Shown here: positions 1 through 10,807 of the stretch, piece after piece | Layout: every line of letters begins with the position of its first letter | How positions within the stretch are numbered: the stretch's first letter is position 1 | From: Gordionus sp. m RMFG-2023 | Lineage: Eukaryota; Nematomorpha; Gordioida; Chordodea; Parachordodidae | Reading direction: 5' to 3' | DNA: 64,000 nucleotides | NCBI RefSeq assembly: GCF_954871325.1 | Contig: NC_088775.1 | Coordinates: forward strand, 51,871,561 to 51,935,560 | Notes under the pieces: generated by a model | Told to the model about the DNA's origin: nothing | Database searches by the model: none | Seen by the model: the letters and a program-made list of their open reading frames with translations, nothing else | Program-made: the position numbers and the translations under genes

Positions 1-60
1 AGATTTTCCCCACCACCTATACATCTATTCTTAAAAATAGAAGTAATTTAACACATTTTA

Positions 61-913
61 ATACTAATGATATTCACTTAATAACTGAACATACTTGCGG
101 GCCTATGAATATCATATGTCAATTTTGTTTTTCCAGAATTTCATAGCTGAGAGACCGACCGACGGTAAATTCACACAGTGCTGTCATAAAGGGAAGGTTA
201 TCCTTACCCAAATACCATATCCTCCTTATTTAAAAAATCTTATATCAAACCCTCAAGATAAGTTACATAATAATTTTATGAAGAACATACGTTCTTATAA
301 TTCAGCAGTAGCTTTTGCATCGATGGGCGCAAAAATTTCGGAGCTTACAGGTAGTGGCCCTTATTGTTTCAAAGTGCACGGCCAAATATATCACCGCACA
401 TCTAATTTATACCCACCTTCTAATGCTTTGCCTACTTATGCCCAGTTATACGTGTTAGATACGACACAGGCTATAGATAAGCGTATACACCATCCAGCAA
501 ATAGTAAATGTAATAAAGATATTATGAAGCAATTAGATCAGTTAATACGACAAATTAACCCCTATGCTCTTAGTTTTAAGACATTAGGTGAAGTCCATCA
601 ATCTGCATTAGAATTAGCAACTACTTCTAATACAAAACTCCCAACCATTAATATGATCTTTAAAGGAGATCGTTCTAGCGATCGACGCCGTTATAATTTA
701 CCATCTATGGATGACGTAGCTATGATTTTCAATAATGAAGATGGAGAGCCTCCTTTCAAAAGAGATATTAAAGTCTATCCTAAATCTAATGACAACGATC
801 TCATTATTCTTAATGTATTGAGCCCAAATTTAGACCCCATGGTTTATCCTATACTATTCCCTCATGGTGAACCTGGTTGGTCTCCTAATATGATCGCTGA
901 CAATTCTGACTAA
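61..913 (+). pseudogene. Helitron replicase N-terminal (Helitron_like_N) domain
   Basis: The frame starting at the ATG at 95 encodes 272 residues ending at 913. The order of motifs matches the Helitron-like N domain: CCHKGKV, then NIRSYNSAVAFASMGA, GSGPYCFKVHGQIYHR, AQLYVLDTTQA, NPYA, DRRRYNLPSMDDVA and DPMVYPILFPHGEPGW. Upstream of the ATG another frame carries the preceding conserved residues (HTCGPMNIICQFCF, about 85-130), so the frame is shifted near 135 and the true start is further left. The protein stops just after the HGEPGW motif, well short of the usual 1,300 or more residues. A dead, truncated gene. Confidence 0.85.
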
Positions 914-985
914 CAGGAGCTCTGGTAAATAATGATAGTATTTAGGGTGCTACTAAGAGATATTGTTTCATTAAAAATAATATTC

Positions 986-1015
986 CCCGTCATTTTTGAC
1001 GGGTTATTCAACTAG
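986..1015 (+). other. Helitron 3' terminal hairpin and CTAG end
   Basis: A perfect 7-bp stem CCCGTCA / TGACGGG with a TTTT loop (986-1003) is followed by nine spacer bases and CTAG (1012-1015), then T. A short GC-rich hairpin about 10 bp before a CTRR end is the Helitron 3' hallmark. The same stem occurs at 21954-21982. Confidence 0.8.
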
Positions 1016-1119
1016 TAATATAATATAACCGATGCAAAATTAACTAATATAAAAATAAATTAAATATGGTAGAAATTTATTGTAATTGAATAATAAATAT
1101 AACAATTATAATATATTTA

Positions 1120-3330
1120 TTTATAATTAAAATTAGCTTTTAATAATAAAATTTTTTCTAAATTATCATCATTTAAACATCCGCGTCTTTCATTTAGAAC
1201 ATGTTTAGCTTTAAAGGTGTATTATATTCAATAAATATTTTTTTTAAATTAATATAAGTATTAAAAATATTCATGGAATCATCATTTGAATAAAATTTTT
1301 TTAACGGAACAAGCATTTTGTACAGTATTTTTCTCCCAAAAAGCATAAATGTCATCCATACATTCATTTGAGGTATCCGCATATGGTTGTTCCTGCATAT
1401 TTTCCAAATGGGCAACTAATCTTTCTTTTACCATCATATTTTGTGGCAGATTAATATAAGACCAATTAAGTTTAAATTTAGGGTGAATCATGGCTGCCAA
1501 AATGTTATGTTTTCATACAGCGAAGGAAATCTATATTATGAAATGATAATTAATTTATTATTAAATAAGTGTTCATTTTATTCATATAAATCAAATCAAG
1601 TATCTGCAAAACTTAACCCTTTTAAATTTTAACATCATTTGTATAGTATTTATTTATATTTGAGTCATATCATAAATATTGATTAAATGTAAACTTAATA
1701 CTTAATATACGAAGAAATTAACATTGTAATTTATTTACAAAGAATATTAATCAAAATATTAGCTTAAAATTCAAATAATCTAATAAATTTTTAATGTCTT
1801 CAAAGGCCCATTAATATTTTACTAGATATCAGAGGTTTAGTAGAACTGGCCTGTTAAAAATATTTTACTAAATTTGCCAGATCTTTGCAATTTTTTAATA
1901 TATTTTGCAGATATCTGATAATATAAAATAATTGCATAAAAAAATATTACCTTTTATCAATACCTCTAAGAACACTATCTACAAGGGGCTGACAATACCG
2001 CAGGCAGCTAAATTTCGTTAATTTATCTATCAATATCGATAGAACGGGAGTTAGATTTCCCTGCTCCATATTATCCTCCCGTTCCAAGATTTTTAACGAG
2101 ATCGCCAAAGGTTCCACAACCTATAAAATTTAAATTTATTTAGAGAAATCATTGTATTACTGTTGCATACTCTTTAACAAAAAAACATTCCTCTTGCCTA
2201 AATATTGCAAATCCAATTTGATCACATACTTGTTCTACTTCTGAAAACTTTTCAGAAAGCATCTTATCTATTAATTTCATGGATTGGTAATAAGAATTCC
2301 ATCTTGTCTTGTTGCGAGATATTAAATATCTTCCCAATTTCTCCAATAAAATATCCGCCATTTTTGACGACATATTTTGTTTATTAACTAAAGCAAAACA
2401 TTTTGCAAAAGTGGATCCAGATATTCATTTATAATTGAGATCACTATCTGCCATCTCCGCATCTGTTGTTGCAATAAGGTTAAGATTATGGCAACAACAA
2501 CGTTGATGTTTTGGTAGGCTGATAGTAGGAATAATTGGGTCATCAACGGATAATATGTCATCCAAATTTATAAATTCCATATCACTACTATCTTCTTCAT
2601 TCTCCAAAAACTCTAGAAAAAATAAATTTATTTAAATATTTTTTGCTAAATATAAATATTACTTAAATGCCTTGACAAAGTTGGTTCCATTGTCAGTCAC
2701 CATCTTCACCACCTTATCATGAATTTTATAGAACTTGTGGATGCCCATGATTTCGTTGGCCAAAACATCATATGTTTGCCTCCCAGTGATCCTCCTCAGT
2801 GCTAAAGCGGCTGACCTTCTCTCGAGGGTTAACAGACCCAGCCAATGTGCAGTAAGTCCAATAAAAGCCCTAATAAAATAAACATTATAAAATTCATATA
2901 AATATAATATACCTTCGATGACCACTCCAACAATCAGCAGTGGTGCAACATAAGAAACTTCAGACAAATCTCTTATAAGATTTGTCGTCATATAAGAGAA
3001 GGAAGTAGATATCCTGTGGCCCAGTGTTTGGCGAAAAATAATTTTTGTCGCATGAGGAAAAGTTTTAATCATTTTTTCAAGTTAAGGATCATCAACCAGA
3101 GACAGTGGTTGGAAGGTGTCAATAATAAAATCCATGATAACCTTGTCTGCTGTTTTTTGCGATACAGCTGGAATGTTTAGATTGTTAAAATTTAATTTAG
3201 ATTGTCTGGATTTGCAACCAGAACCACTTTGGTTTTGCAGTGATATATTTTTTTGTGTAGAGAATTCGTTGAGGTGTTTAATAATCTCATTTTTAAATTC
3301 ACTGTGCTTTTTCTTTATAAAAGAAAAAAA
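1120..3330 (-). pseudogene. hAT transposase body (RNase-H-like and dimerisation parts)
   Basis: Reading down the minus strand: QKTADKVIMDFIIDTFQPLS (about 3150), the VVKMVTDNGTNFVKAFK block (2659-2710), a HNLNLIATTD block (about 2470), KLGRYLISRNKTRWNSYYQS (about 2300), a region with LVDSVLRGIDKR (about 1990), PKFKLNWSYINLP (about 1470) and an RRGCLNDDNLEKILLLKAN C-terminus (about 1130-1190). This order is that of hAT transposases and matches the family at 58147-61594. Frames change repeatedly; some breaks look like small introns and others are decay. The PSSAPVERLFS-like core of the dimerisation region is missing. Confidence 0.8.
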
Positions 3331-3466
3331 TAGTATGTATCAAAGTTGGATGAAAATAACTTCTCCTGAATCAAATTTCATTTTTTAAATTTTATATGGA
3401 AATTTAAAGTAAAAAAAAACAATGTACAGGCTGAATGTAAAACCTATATAAACAAAAAAATGATAA

Positions 3467-3900
3467 AGGGTTCAACACAAATTTTGTTAAACATATTAAA
3501 GTATATTATTTAATTTATATATGGTTAAAAAATGTTAATATAGGTTATTTTAAATTTTAAGTAATATTGTCTTTGTCTATCATTATTAAAAGTTGCCCAA
3601 GATAATATGGGCTAAAGATTTTGATAAAATATTTTCCTATATATGAATATAATTAGCCTTTTTGGCATTTAAGAACTATGGATTAAGGGTTCAACAAATT
3701 TTGTTAAACATATTAAAGTATGTTTTATTAGTGGTTAAAAGGGGGTAGGTTATCTTAAAAATTTAAGTTTACAATATTGTCTATCATTATTAAAAGTTTC
3801 CCAAGATGATATGGGCCAAAGATTTTGAAAAGTATTCCTATTATGAATATAATGAGGCTTTTTGGCATTTAAGAACTTATGGATTGAGTCAAATGATACA
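3467..3900 (+). repeat. Tandem duplication, about 215-bp unit, two copies
   Basis: Two head-to-tail copies share landmarks in the same order: GGGTTCAACA, TTTTGTTAAACATATTAAAG, TATCATTATTAAAAGTT, CCCAAGAT, GATATGGGC and TTTTTGGCATTTAAGAACT. The first starts near 3467 and the second near 3685. Visible divergence is roughly 10-15 percent plus small indels. It lies in the presumed intron of the hAT, and no coding signal was seen in it. Confidence 0.75.
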
Positions 3901-4439
3901 AAAAATACTTTCAATTCAAAATATATTATTAAAAAAAGCCTTAAAAATGTTGTCAAGAGGATTAAATAATCAAGCTCAAACTGAAACTATAATACTAATT
4001 AATTAGATTTAACATATTATAATAAAGAAATAATAGAATAGATATTTATTTTTCTTTTGGTGAAACATTGTTAAGTTCAATACAAATAACATTGAACTGG
4101 ATGTTTTAATTATATTAAAGAAAGTCAAAATACATTATAAAGGCTTAATTATTAGTTATTACACTTCCATTTATTATAAATACTCTTCTTTTGAAAATTA
4201 AACTAATATAATAGTAATATTAAAAAATAAATGCCTAATTATTATATATAAATAACAAAACCAAGATTAACTCTTCATCAAATATTTTATTAATTATACT
4301 GTGTCTAATAATTCATTTTTTTATAAAGAATCTGTATCTAGATTCTATTTCTGTAGGACCTGCTCAACTCAATAATGTAATAAATTAAATTTAAACATGT
4401 TGACATTAAGATTATCAAATAAAAAAAATTTAAAAGAAT

Positions 4440-4670
4440 TACTTGTAAATGTCTCTTTAAGTTCGAGGATTATATTTTGGAAGATGATATTATCTTCTTA
4501 CAGAGACGGCATTTGGTGCTGATAATATTACAAGAGTTGCTTTCATCCATTTCACATAAAGTAAAATACTTACGTAATTTCAAAAATGGTAAAAGATTCT
4601 CATTCTCACTTATATCTGCTGTTACATCAATAGTAGAAGCAATAGAATCGTCTAAATCTATAATGAACAT
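4440..4670 (-). pseudogene. BED zinc finger exon of the 1.1-5.1 kb hAT
   Basis: The minus strand encodes LRKYFTLCEMDES, then CRLCKKI and, after one in-frame stop, SSNLKRHLQVI. That gives the C-x2-C and NLK-x-H pattern of a BED DNA-binding finger at the N-terminus of hAT transposases. It is separated from the transposase body by about 1.1 kb containing a tandem duplication, probably an intron. Confidence 0.65.
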
Positions 4671-5061
4671 TTACATTTACCTATTAAAATAAATATTAAT
4701 ATATTATTATAAATTTATATTATATAACTTGTAAGAGCTCTAAATCTCGTAAAATTTAGGAAATGAATAAATATATCTATAAAATAAATGGTGGAATGGA
4801 AGTTGATAATGGAAATTGATAAAATATAAAGATAGATATTTTTTTTTAATAATATTTTAATTTAATTTTCAAAATTTTTATTTTATTTATTGCTTTTTAA
4901 GTATAAAATTAACTTTTAAAAAGATCGGGATCGAATTTTAAACAAAATGATCTCGATCTCGATCCTCAATTTAAGTCAGAATGATAAATCTCACAAAATT
5001 GACAAATTTGCGATCGAATCCAGGATCGTCGATCTTTTGATTCGATCTTTTAACAACTCTG

Positions 5062-5511
5062 AATCTCAGACTATGAAATTTTAACTTTATTATATATATA
5101 TGATTTTATTTGGAATTGTATGCCTTTTCTAAATAGTGTATTATTAACAATAAATAAAGTCAATGTACATTTTTGTTAATCCAATACTGTAGATCCTAAT
5201 GGTCTACCACTTTACTTTAATTTTTGACGCAATTAAATTTCTTTCACGATATTATTTGTACATCCATTTTCTTCATTAAAAAATATTGGGCCTGAAATAA
5301 ACTTCGTTAATATATCTTCATAACTTTTTATCGACTCGGAAATACATATAAATAAATAAAAATAGCATTTATTTCTTAATAGGCGATTTGGCGTAAGTCT
5401 ATCATCTACCAACACAGTCATCATTTTGGTATTATGAGTTAACCAGCATTAAGCAGTCAATGTATCTTTTCGTTTTTACTATTCGGTGGCTAATATAATA
5501 TACAATTTCTC
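5062..5511. other. AT-rich stretch without recognisable feature
   Basis: A 63-codon minus-strand frame at 5233-5424 has no recognised motif. No terminal repeats were seen. It is probably old transposon or intergenic DNA. Confidence 0.4.
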
Positions 5512-5905
5512 AAAATCTAATAAATCCTTATCTTTGTTGCATAGCCTTAGCTAACCCTTTTAGACCATTCTTAACCTTAATGTAGTTTGGCAAAAACTAA
5601 AGGAAACTTATTGGCATGATTTTACTAATTTTAGTGGGTTTGGTGTTTAATAAAATAAGTATTTCTCGTCATCTAATATCAATACTAACCCTAATCTTTG
5701 TAGAACCTGAACCGCATAGTTTTCTAAAAACAAAAAGAAACTTATTGGCTACTTCGCGCTACTCATTAGCCCTAAAGATCTTTTAGATTTTATCAAATAT
5801 AGTGGATTTGATGTCTAATAAAATAAGTATTTCCCATATTCTAATATATGCACAAACCCTTATCTTTATAGAACCTGAACAGCATAGTTTTAAAATCAAA
5901 TAGGT
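5512..5905 (+). repeat. Tandem repeat, period about 165-170 bp, about 2.4 copies
   Basis: Landmarks recur with a spacing of roughly 165-170 bp: AATAAAATAAGTATTTC (about 5650 and 5815), GAACCTGAAC followed by GCATAGTTTT (about 5703 and 5871), and AAACTTATTGGC. Copies differ by scattered substitutions. No ORF is conserved between units. Confidence 0.7.
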
Positions 5906-5929
5906 ATGCAGCACAGTAGATATCTGGTT

Positions 5930-6219
5930 TTATAACATAATTAAATAAATAAATATTCCTAAATTTAAGTTCTTATGAATGATTATAAATATTACTAAGT
6001 TTTTAAATCTAAATTTTTATTAAAATATTGCATAAATTTTTATAACAATATGAATTGTAGAAAAAATGTTGATCTATACTCCTGAAATCCCAATAATTAT
6101 TAATACTATTCAATTTCAAATGATTTTAATTATTCCTAAATTTTAACTCTTAAAAATAATTATTATTCCACCAAAATGTAAACTCATAAGAATGATTATT
6201 AATATTAAGTTTTTAAATC
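5930..6219 (+). repeat. Satellite-like array (about 210-bp unit), left part
   Basis: The unit carries ACTCCTGAAATC, ATTCCTAAATTT, ACTCTTA and AAGTTTTTAAATC. The AAGTTTTTAAATC landmark ends a unit near 6008 and again at 6219, giving a period close to 210 bp. The array resumes at 18100 beyond the Gypsy insertion, so the LTR element landed inside it. The last five bases (AAATC) are the left target-site duplication. Confidence 0.7.
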
Positions 6220-6371
6220 TGTAATAAATTAATAAAATATTATTTATAGATATTATATATAAAAATAGAATAGAATATTCGAAAATTAATTAATATAAAT
6301 TTGATGTTTGAAATAAATTGAAATGTAAATTAGTAGTCGTATTGTTTATAAATAGTAGTGGTATTATTACA
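6220..6371 (+). repeat. 5' LTR of outer Gypsy
   Basis: It begins TGTAATAAATT and ends ATTATTACA, with 152 bp between flank and primer site. It matches 17966-18099 through most of its length, the two differing mainly by two indels. The primer-binding site follows at once: TGGCGACGATAAATGG at about 6374-6389. Confidence 0.9.
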
Positions 6372-6461
6372 AATGGCGACGATAAATGGAGAAAATAATT
6401 CCTTAAATGGAGATTCAAAAAAATAGCGGATTTATCTAAGATTAAATTTGATAAATTCGAG

Positions 6462-7290
6462 TTGGACACTTCAATTTATAGATACTTTTCTCAATGGGAA
6501 GCCAGTTTTTGGTTAAAAAACGTAAGTCCATTTGAATGTCAAGATAAAGATATATTTTTAACATTTTTTGGCAATAAGAATATTGAGTTGATGGACCGTT
6601 TTTGTTATCCTGATTCGATCGAAACTTTATCTTTTAAGGAAATTAAGTCAATATGTTTTAAACTATTTAAACCGACGTCAACAGCTTTTGCTTCTAGATT
6701 TGATTTCGTTAGATTACGGAGAACAACTGAAACCATAACTGAATTTTCAGATAAAATTAGAACAATTGGCAAGCGTTGTCATTATCTTAATGATATTGAC
6801 GAGCGTTTATGTGATCAGTTTATGGTTGGCATGGAAATACCGGGATTGGAAAGAGATCTTAGAGCTCTATATCCCGACGGTCTTGATAGAGATAATAATG
6901 TACTGACTTTTCATATACTTGATATGGCATTAGCTTCTGAGCGAGCAGATAAAAAAATGGCAAATAAAAATATGGCTGTTGTTAATAAGATAAATGATAA
7001 TAACAAAATAAATGATAATGATTATAAACATACAATTAAAACGACGACTACATTTGATAAAGGCTACAATAAAGTCAAGTATAATAATACATTTGATAAA
7101 GAGAATAATAAATACAAATATAATAATGATAAAGATTATAATAAACTTAAATGTTATAAATGTGGTTTTATTCATAACCGAGAAGTGAGATGTCCAGCTA
7201 CAAATACGGCATGTAATAAATGTAAAAAAATTGGTCATTTTGCAGTTTGCTGTAAATCAAAGAATTTAAATTATATAAGAGTGTCATCAA
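6462..7290 (+). pseudogene. Outer Gypsy gag region
   Basis: The first part of a long frame running from 6462. It has a capsid-like N-terminal region rich in aromatic and acidic residues, then an Asn/Lys-rich stretch (about 6950-7150). Two Cys/His clusters follow at 7150-7250, the second with the full zinc-knuckle pattern (CNKCKKIGHFAVCC). Such knuckles bind the element RNA during particle assembly. Fossil; described only as a part of the element. Confidence 0.8.
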
Positions 7291-7329
7291 GTGATTCTAT
7301 TCATATTATTTGGAAGATTCAACAAAATC

Positions 7330-8270
7330 GAGAGAATCGAGCAAAACTAACTGCAGAGATAAATGGGTTAAATGTTGAATTTGATTTTGACACTGGTGCA
7401 CAAGCGTCATTGATAGGAATTGATATATGGACAAGTATTGGGCGACCAAATATTAGGCCAACCAGTCCATTGACTGCATATGGTGATCATCCGTTAGACG
7501 TTAAGGGCGAGACCCAAGTCAATGTTAGGATTGGATCACAGACAAGGACCCTATCAGTGGTAATAATGAATACAACTGGGGTGCCTCTTTTCGGATTACC
7601 ATGGATTATAGCATTCAATTTAGAAATGCCTCGTCAGGTTATGATTAAACAAGTACGTAATTTGGTCAACAATATTCAAAAAGAAAAATGTTGCATAACA
7701 CTTGATTCTAGAATTCGAGATTTGATTAATATACATCAAGAAATTTTTGATGATAAGATGGGACTTATACGTGATTTTGCAGTGCGAATACATTTAAAGG
7801 ATACCGTTGTACCAAGATCGTTTCCAGCCAGTAGGGTACCATTTCCACTTTGCAAAGCAATTGAAATTGAATTAGACCGATTAGTAGCTGCAGGAATTAT
7901 CGAAAAGATTGATTCGACTATAACCAGGGTACAGTGGTCAACCTCAACCGTAAATGTACGCAAGAGTAATGGCGATATTCGAATTTGTGCTGATTTCAAA
8001 GTTACACTCAATCAGTGTTTATTGTATGACCATCATGTTATTCCTACCTTAGACGATTTGTTAGAGAAAATCCAAGGTGATGATAAATATACCGTGATAG
8101 ATCTGAAAGATGCTTATTTACAGATGAAAGTAGAATCGAAATCCCAGGAACTACTAACGATAGTGACTCATAAGGGCTATTTCCGTTACCGACGATTGCC
8201 TTTTGGATTGGCAAGTGAACCAACTATATTTCAAAGATATATGGATGAGTTACTAAAAGATTGCCAAATG
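7330..8270 (+). pseudogene. Outer Gypsy protease and first part of reverse transcriptase
   Basis: An aspartic protease is marked by FDTGAQASLIG (about 7387). Reverse transcriptase follows with VRKSNGDIRICADFK (about 7955), a DLKDAYLQM block (about 8100) and RRLPFGLASEPTIFQR (about 8195). It ends where the inner Gypsy is inserted at 8271-8275 (GGTGT). Confidence 0.88.
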
Positions 8271-8275
8271 GGTGT

Positions 8276-8420
8276 TTTTGAGATACTCTTTTATTTTCCA
8301 AAATTCAAACTTTTATTTTCTTTTTAAAACCAATAAAAAAAAATCAATAATATATTTTATACATTAAAAAAATCAATAATATTTTAATAATAATAAATAA
8401 ACAAACATATGCCTAGAACA
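8276..8420 (-). repeat. 3' LTR of inner Gypsy
   Basis: 145 bp, beginning TGTTCTAGGC and ending ATCTCAAAA in the element's orientation. It is about 98 percent identical to 15662-15806. Confidence 0.93.
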
Positions 8421-9824
8421 CCTCCCTTATTTTTAAGAGGCATTCTCAGGACACGAATTCAAAATTTTTTTAAAAAAAAACTATTATTCTTTGTAATATG
8501 TCAATTTTCATATTGTTGTTGACACCATTAATTGATCGGTCGTATTGTTCATCATTTTTTCATCGTCGAGTTATCGGTCTTTAGCAATTTCGTTAGTACA
8601 TCATAGCATAATGGATCATTTGCTTTGCATCATCTAAAGTTATCGTATTATCGATCACTAAGTTGGTAGTTAAATGATTGGCTGCATCCGAACTTGAAAG
8701 TTGATTATCGCGTCATTGTGGATAGTTTGATAGTTGGTCTTATTATCGCTTATTCTGAATCATTGGTGTAATATTCTCGAAATCATTGTAAATAGAATTT
8801 TCCTCAGTCATAATCAACGATTATATTTTTCCTTGAAACAAAATAATCTATCCTTCAATTTTCATTTATTTTTATTATTAATTTAAAATAATTAATATAT
8901 TTTACCATTTCAATTTTTCACAAACATACCTTTTTAATCGACTCGCGAACTTCTTTTTTTTTTAAAAATGTACTTTACCATTTTTCAATTTTACTAACAA
9001 ACTCCCTTATTAACTTTTCTTTTTATTCCAACTTATATTTAATTATTATTTTCACAATAAACAATTAATTTGATAAACAAATAACATTACCCTCATTATT
9101 TATTTCAAAACATATATTTTCCAAACTTCATTAAATCAACCTCTTGCTGCATAAATTTCATTTTTTCAATAATAATCCATAAGTTGTTTAATTTATTTTT
9201 TTCTTTATCGATTCTTCACCAAATAAATTGATTTCTTATCTTAACATTCTATCAATTTAAAAAGTTAACACAATCTACATTACTATAAAATAATTTCCCT
9301 TTTCAACTTTTCCTTTTATCTCTCAACTGTTTTTTTTAACACAAGAAAAAAAAACTATTAACCACGATATGCTTCACTTCACTTAATAACAAATATTTAA
9401 TAAAACCAAAAAAATGACTTGCAATATACATTTTTGTTAAACCAAACGAATTATCAACATATTCAGTTATATTATCTCATATACTAAGACAATTCTTACT
9501 TTTACCTTTACATACTTCTAACTATTCAATTATATATATACATATATACCAAACTATATCTCAGTTTTTTTATGATCCTTAAACAAATATTTTAATAATC
9601 ATAACTCGAACCGAACAAATATTTTAATAATCACAATTCGAAATGACCCGAACAAATATTTTAATAATCATAACTCGAAATGACCCAAACAAATATTTTA
9701 ATAATCGAAATCGACTCAGATATTCCTGTCCCAATTAATTTAATAATTAAAATGGTTTAAAATATTTAAATTAAATATAATCTTTTATTCTATTCTATAT
9801 TTCTAAATTCTATATATATATTTT
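8421..9824 (-). other. Noncoding 3' tract of inner Gypsy
   Basis: About 1.4 kb between integrase and the 3' LTR with no supported ORF. It is AT-rich and contains a short tandem repeat (9575-9712). Whether a further gene once lay here cannot be judged from the sequence. Confidence 0.55.
9575..9712 (-). repeat. Short tandem repeat, unit about 38-44 bp, four copies
   Basis: Four successive units share AACAAATATTTTAATAATC, spaced by AACTCGAAATGACCC-type linkers. It is contained in the 3' noncoding tract of the inner Gypsy. Confidence 0.75.
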
Positions 9825-10636
9825 TTATTCTATTCCACTTATTTCCCCCTTTTTTTTTAATTGATCACCATGTCTCATTTCTACACTTTTATTTTCCATT
9901 ACTACTGAACATAATTTATTCCCCAAATTCTCTATCACCACTCCTTTTTCCCATTTTTTCCCTTTTCCATACATTCTAATCCAAACCAATTGATTCACTA
10001 TATACTTCACCTGTTTTTCCTTCTCCTGTACCTCCACAATTTCTCCAGGTTTCAACATATCCAAAAATATATTTATTTTTCGACCAAACAATTTTTCCGC
10101 AGGCGATTTACCATCTTTGCCTTGCAATACCCATATTTCACTTCGGTTATCTTTAGTTTTCATTAACCAACTTTTAACAATCGCCACCATCCTTTCCGCC
10201 TGTCCATTCGAACTAGGATGGTACGGTGGTGTAACTATATGATTTACATTTAAATTGATACAAAAATTTTTAAATCCCATACTAACAAATGCTGGACCTC
10301 CATATCCGATACCATAACTTTCGGTATTCCAAATCTCGAAAATATTTTTTTACAAAATTTTATTACAATTCCCGTGGTTAATCCATGTACCTCCACGAAT
10401 TCTATCCACTTCGAAAACGAATCAACCATTAAAACAAATTTTTTCCCTTCCCACTCGAAAAAGTCCAAATGAATTCTTTCCCAAGGTTCTTTAGTTCTCG
10501 GCCAACTACTATTTTTATCTCTAGGGGGCATATTGGCACAGGCATTACAAACCTCACAATTTTCCCCTAATTTATCAATTTCTTCATTCATCCCGGGCCA
10601 CCATATGTATTCACGTCCCCATTGTTTCATTTTCGT
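9825..10636 (-). pseudogene. Inner Gypsy integrase
   Basis: Minus-strand frames show the H2C2-type region (YIWWPGMNEEIDKL, then CEVCNAC, about 10550-10610), the catalytic core start HLDFFEWEGKKFVLMVD (about 10440-10490), FGIPKVMVSD (about 10310), PPYHPSSNGQAERMV (about 10190-10235) and a C-terminal RNA/DNA-binding tail. Part of the fossil described at 8276-15806. Confidence 0.85.
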
Positions 10637-10807
10637 AATTCATTGATGACCCGCATGTAAAACATCTAAAATTTTTCCTCTTAAATTACGAGGAATAACC
10701 GCTCTATTTCCTCTCATAATACATTTATCTACTATAGTTAATTCCGCTTCCACATTTTTAAATTTCTTTCCCTGATCACTCCATGGTTTTTTCCCAGTAA
10801 TCCGCAA

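Larger units (their letters stand above)
1..1015 (+). mobile_element. Helitron, 3' part with internal deletion
   Basis: The left part encodes the N-terminal domain of a Helitron replicase/helicase. About 100 bp after that ORF stops, a typical Helitron 3' terminus appears (hairpin and CTAG). The HUH nuclease and helicase domains that should follow are absent, so this is an internally deleted copy whose 5' end lies outside the window. Helitrons move by rolling-circle replication and leave no target-site duplication, so only the 3' end can be placed. Family assignment is firm; the 5' limit is unknown. Confidence 0.85.
1120..5061 (-). mobile_element. hAT DNA transposon, BED-finger type, decayed
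   Basis: Minus-strand fragments in correct order from 4670 down to about 1120 encode a BED finger, a transposase body and the hAT C-terminus. The right end is set by a terminus that reads CAGAGTTGTTAAAAGATCG on the minus strand (5043-5061). No matching left terminal repeat or 8-bp duplication was found near 1016-1120, where the element abuts the Helitron end, so the left end is probably lost. Subterminal GATCG motifs (4924-5050) resemble the subterminal repeats of hATs. Confidence 0.7.

Noticed and set aside
5233-5424. 63-codon minus-strand frame
   Set aside because: No recognisable domain and no neighbouring element parts; not enough to call a gene.
8421-9824. Envelope-like gene in the 3' tract of the inner Gypsy
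   Set aside because: No open frame or membrane-protein pattern was seen; treated as noncoding.
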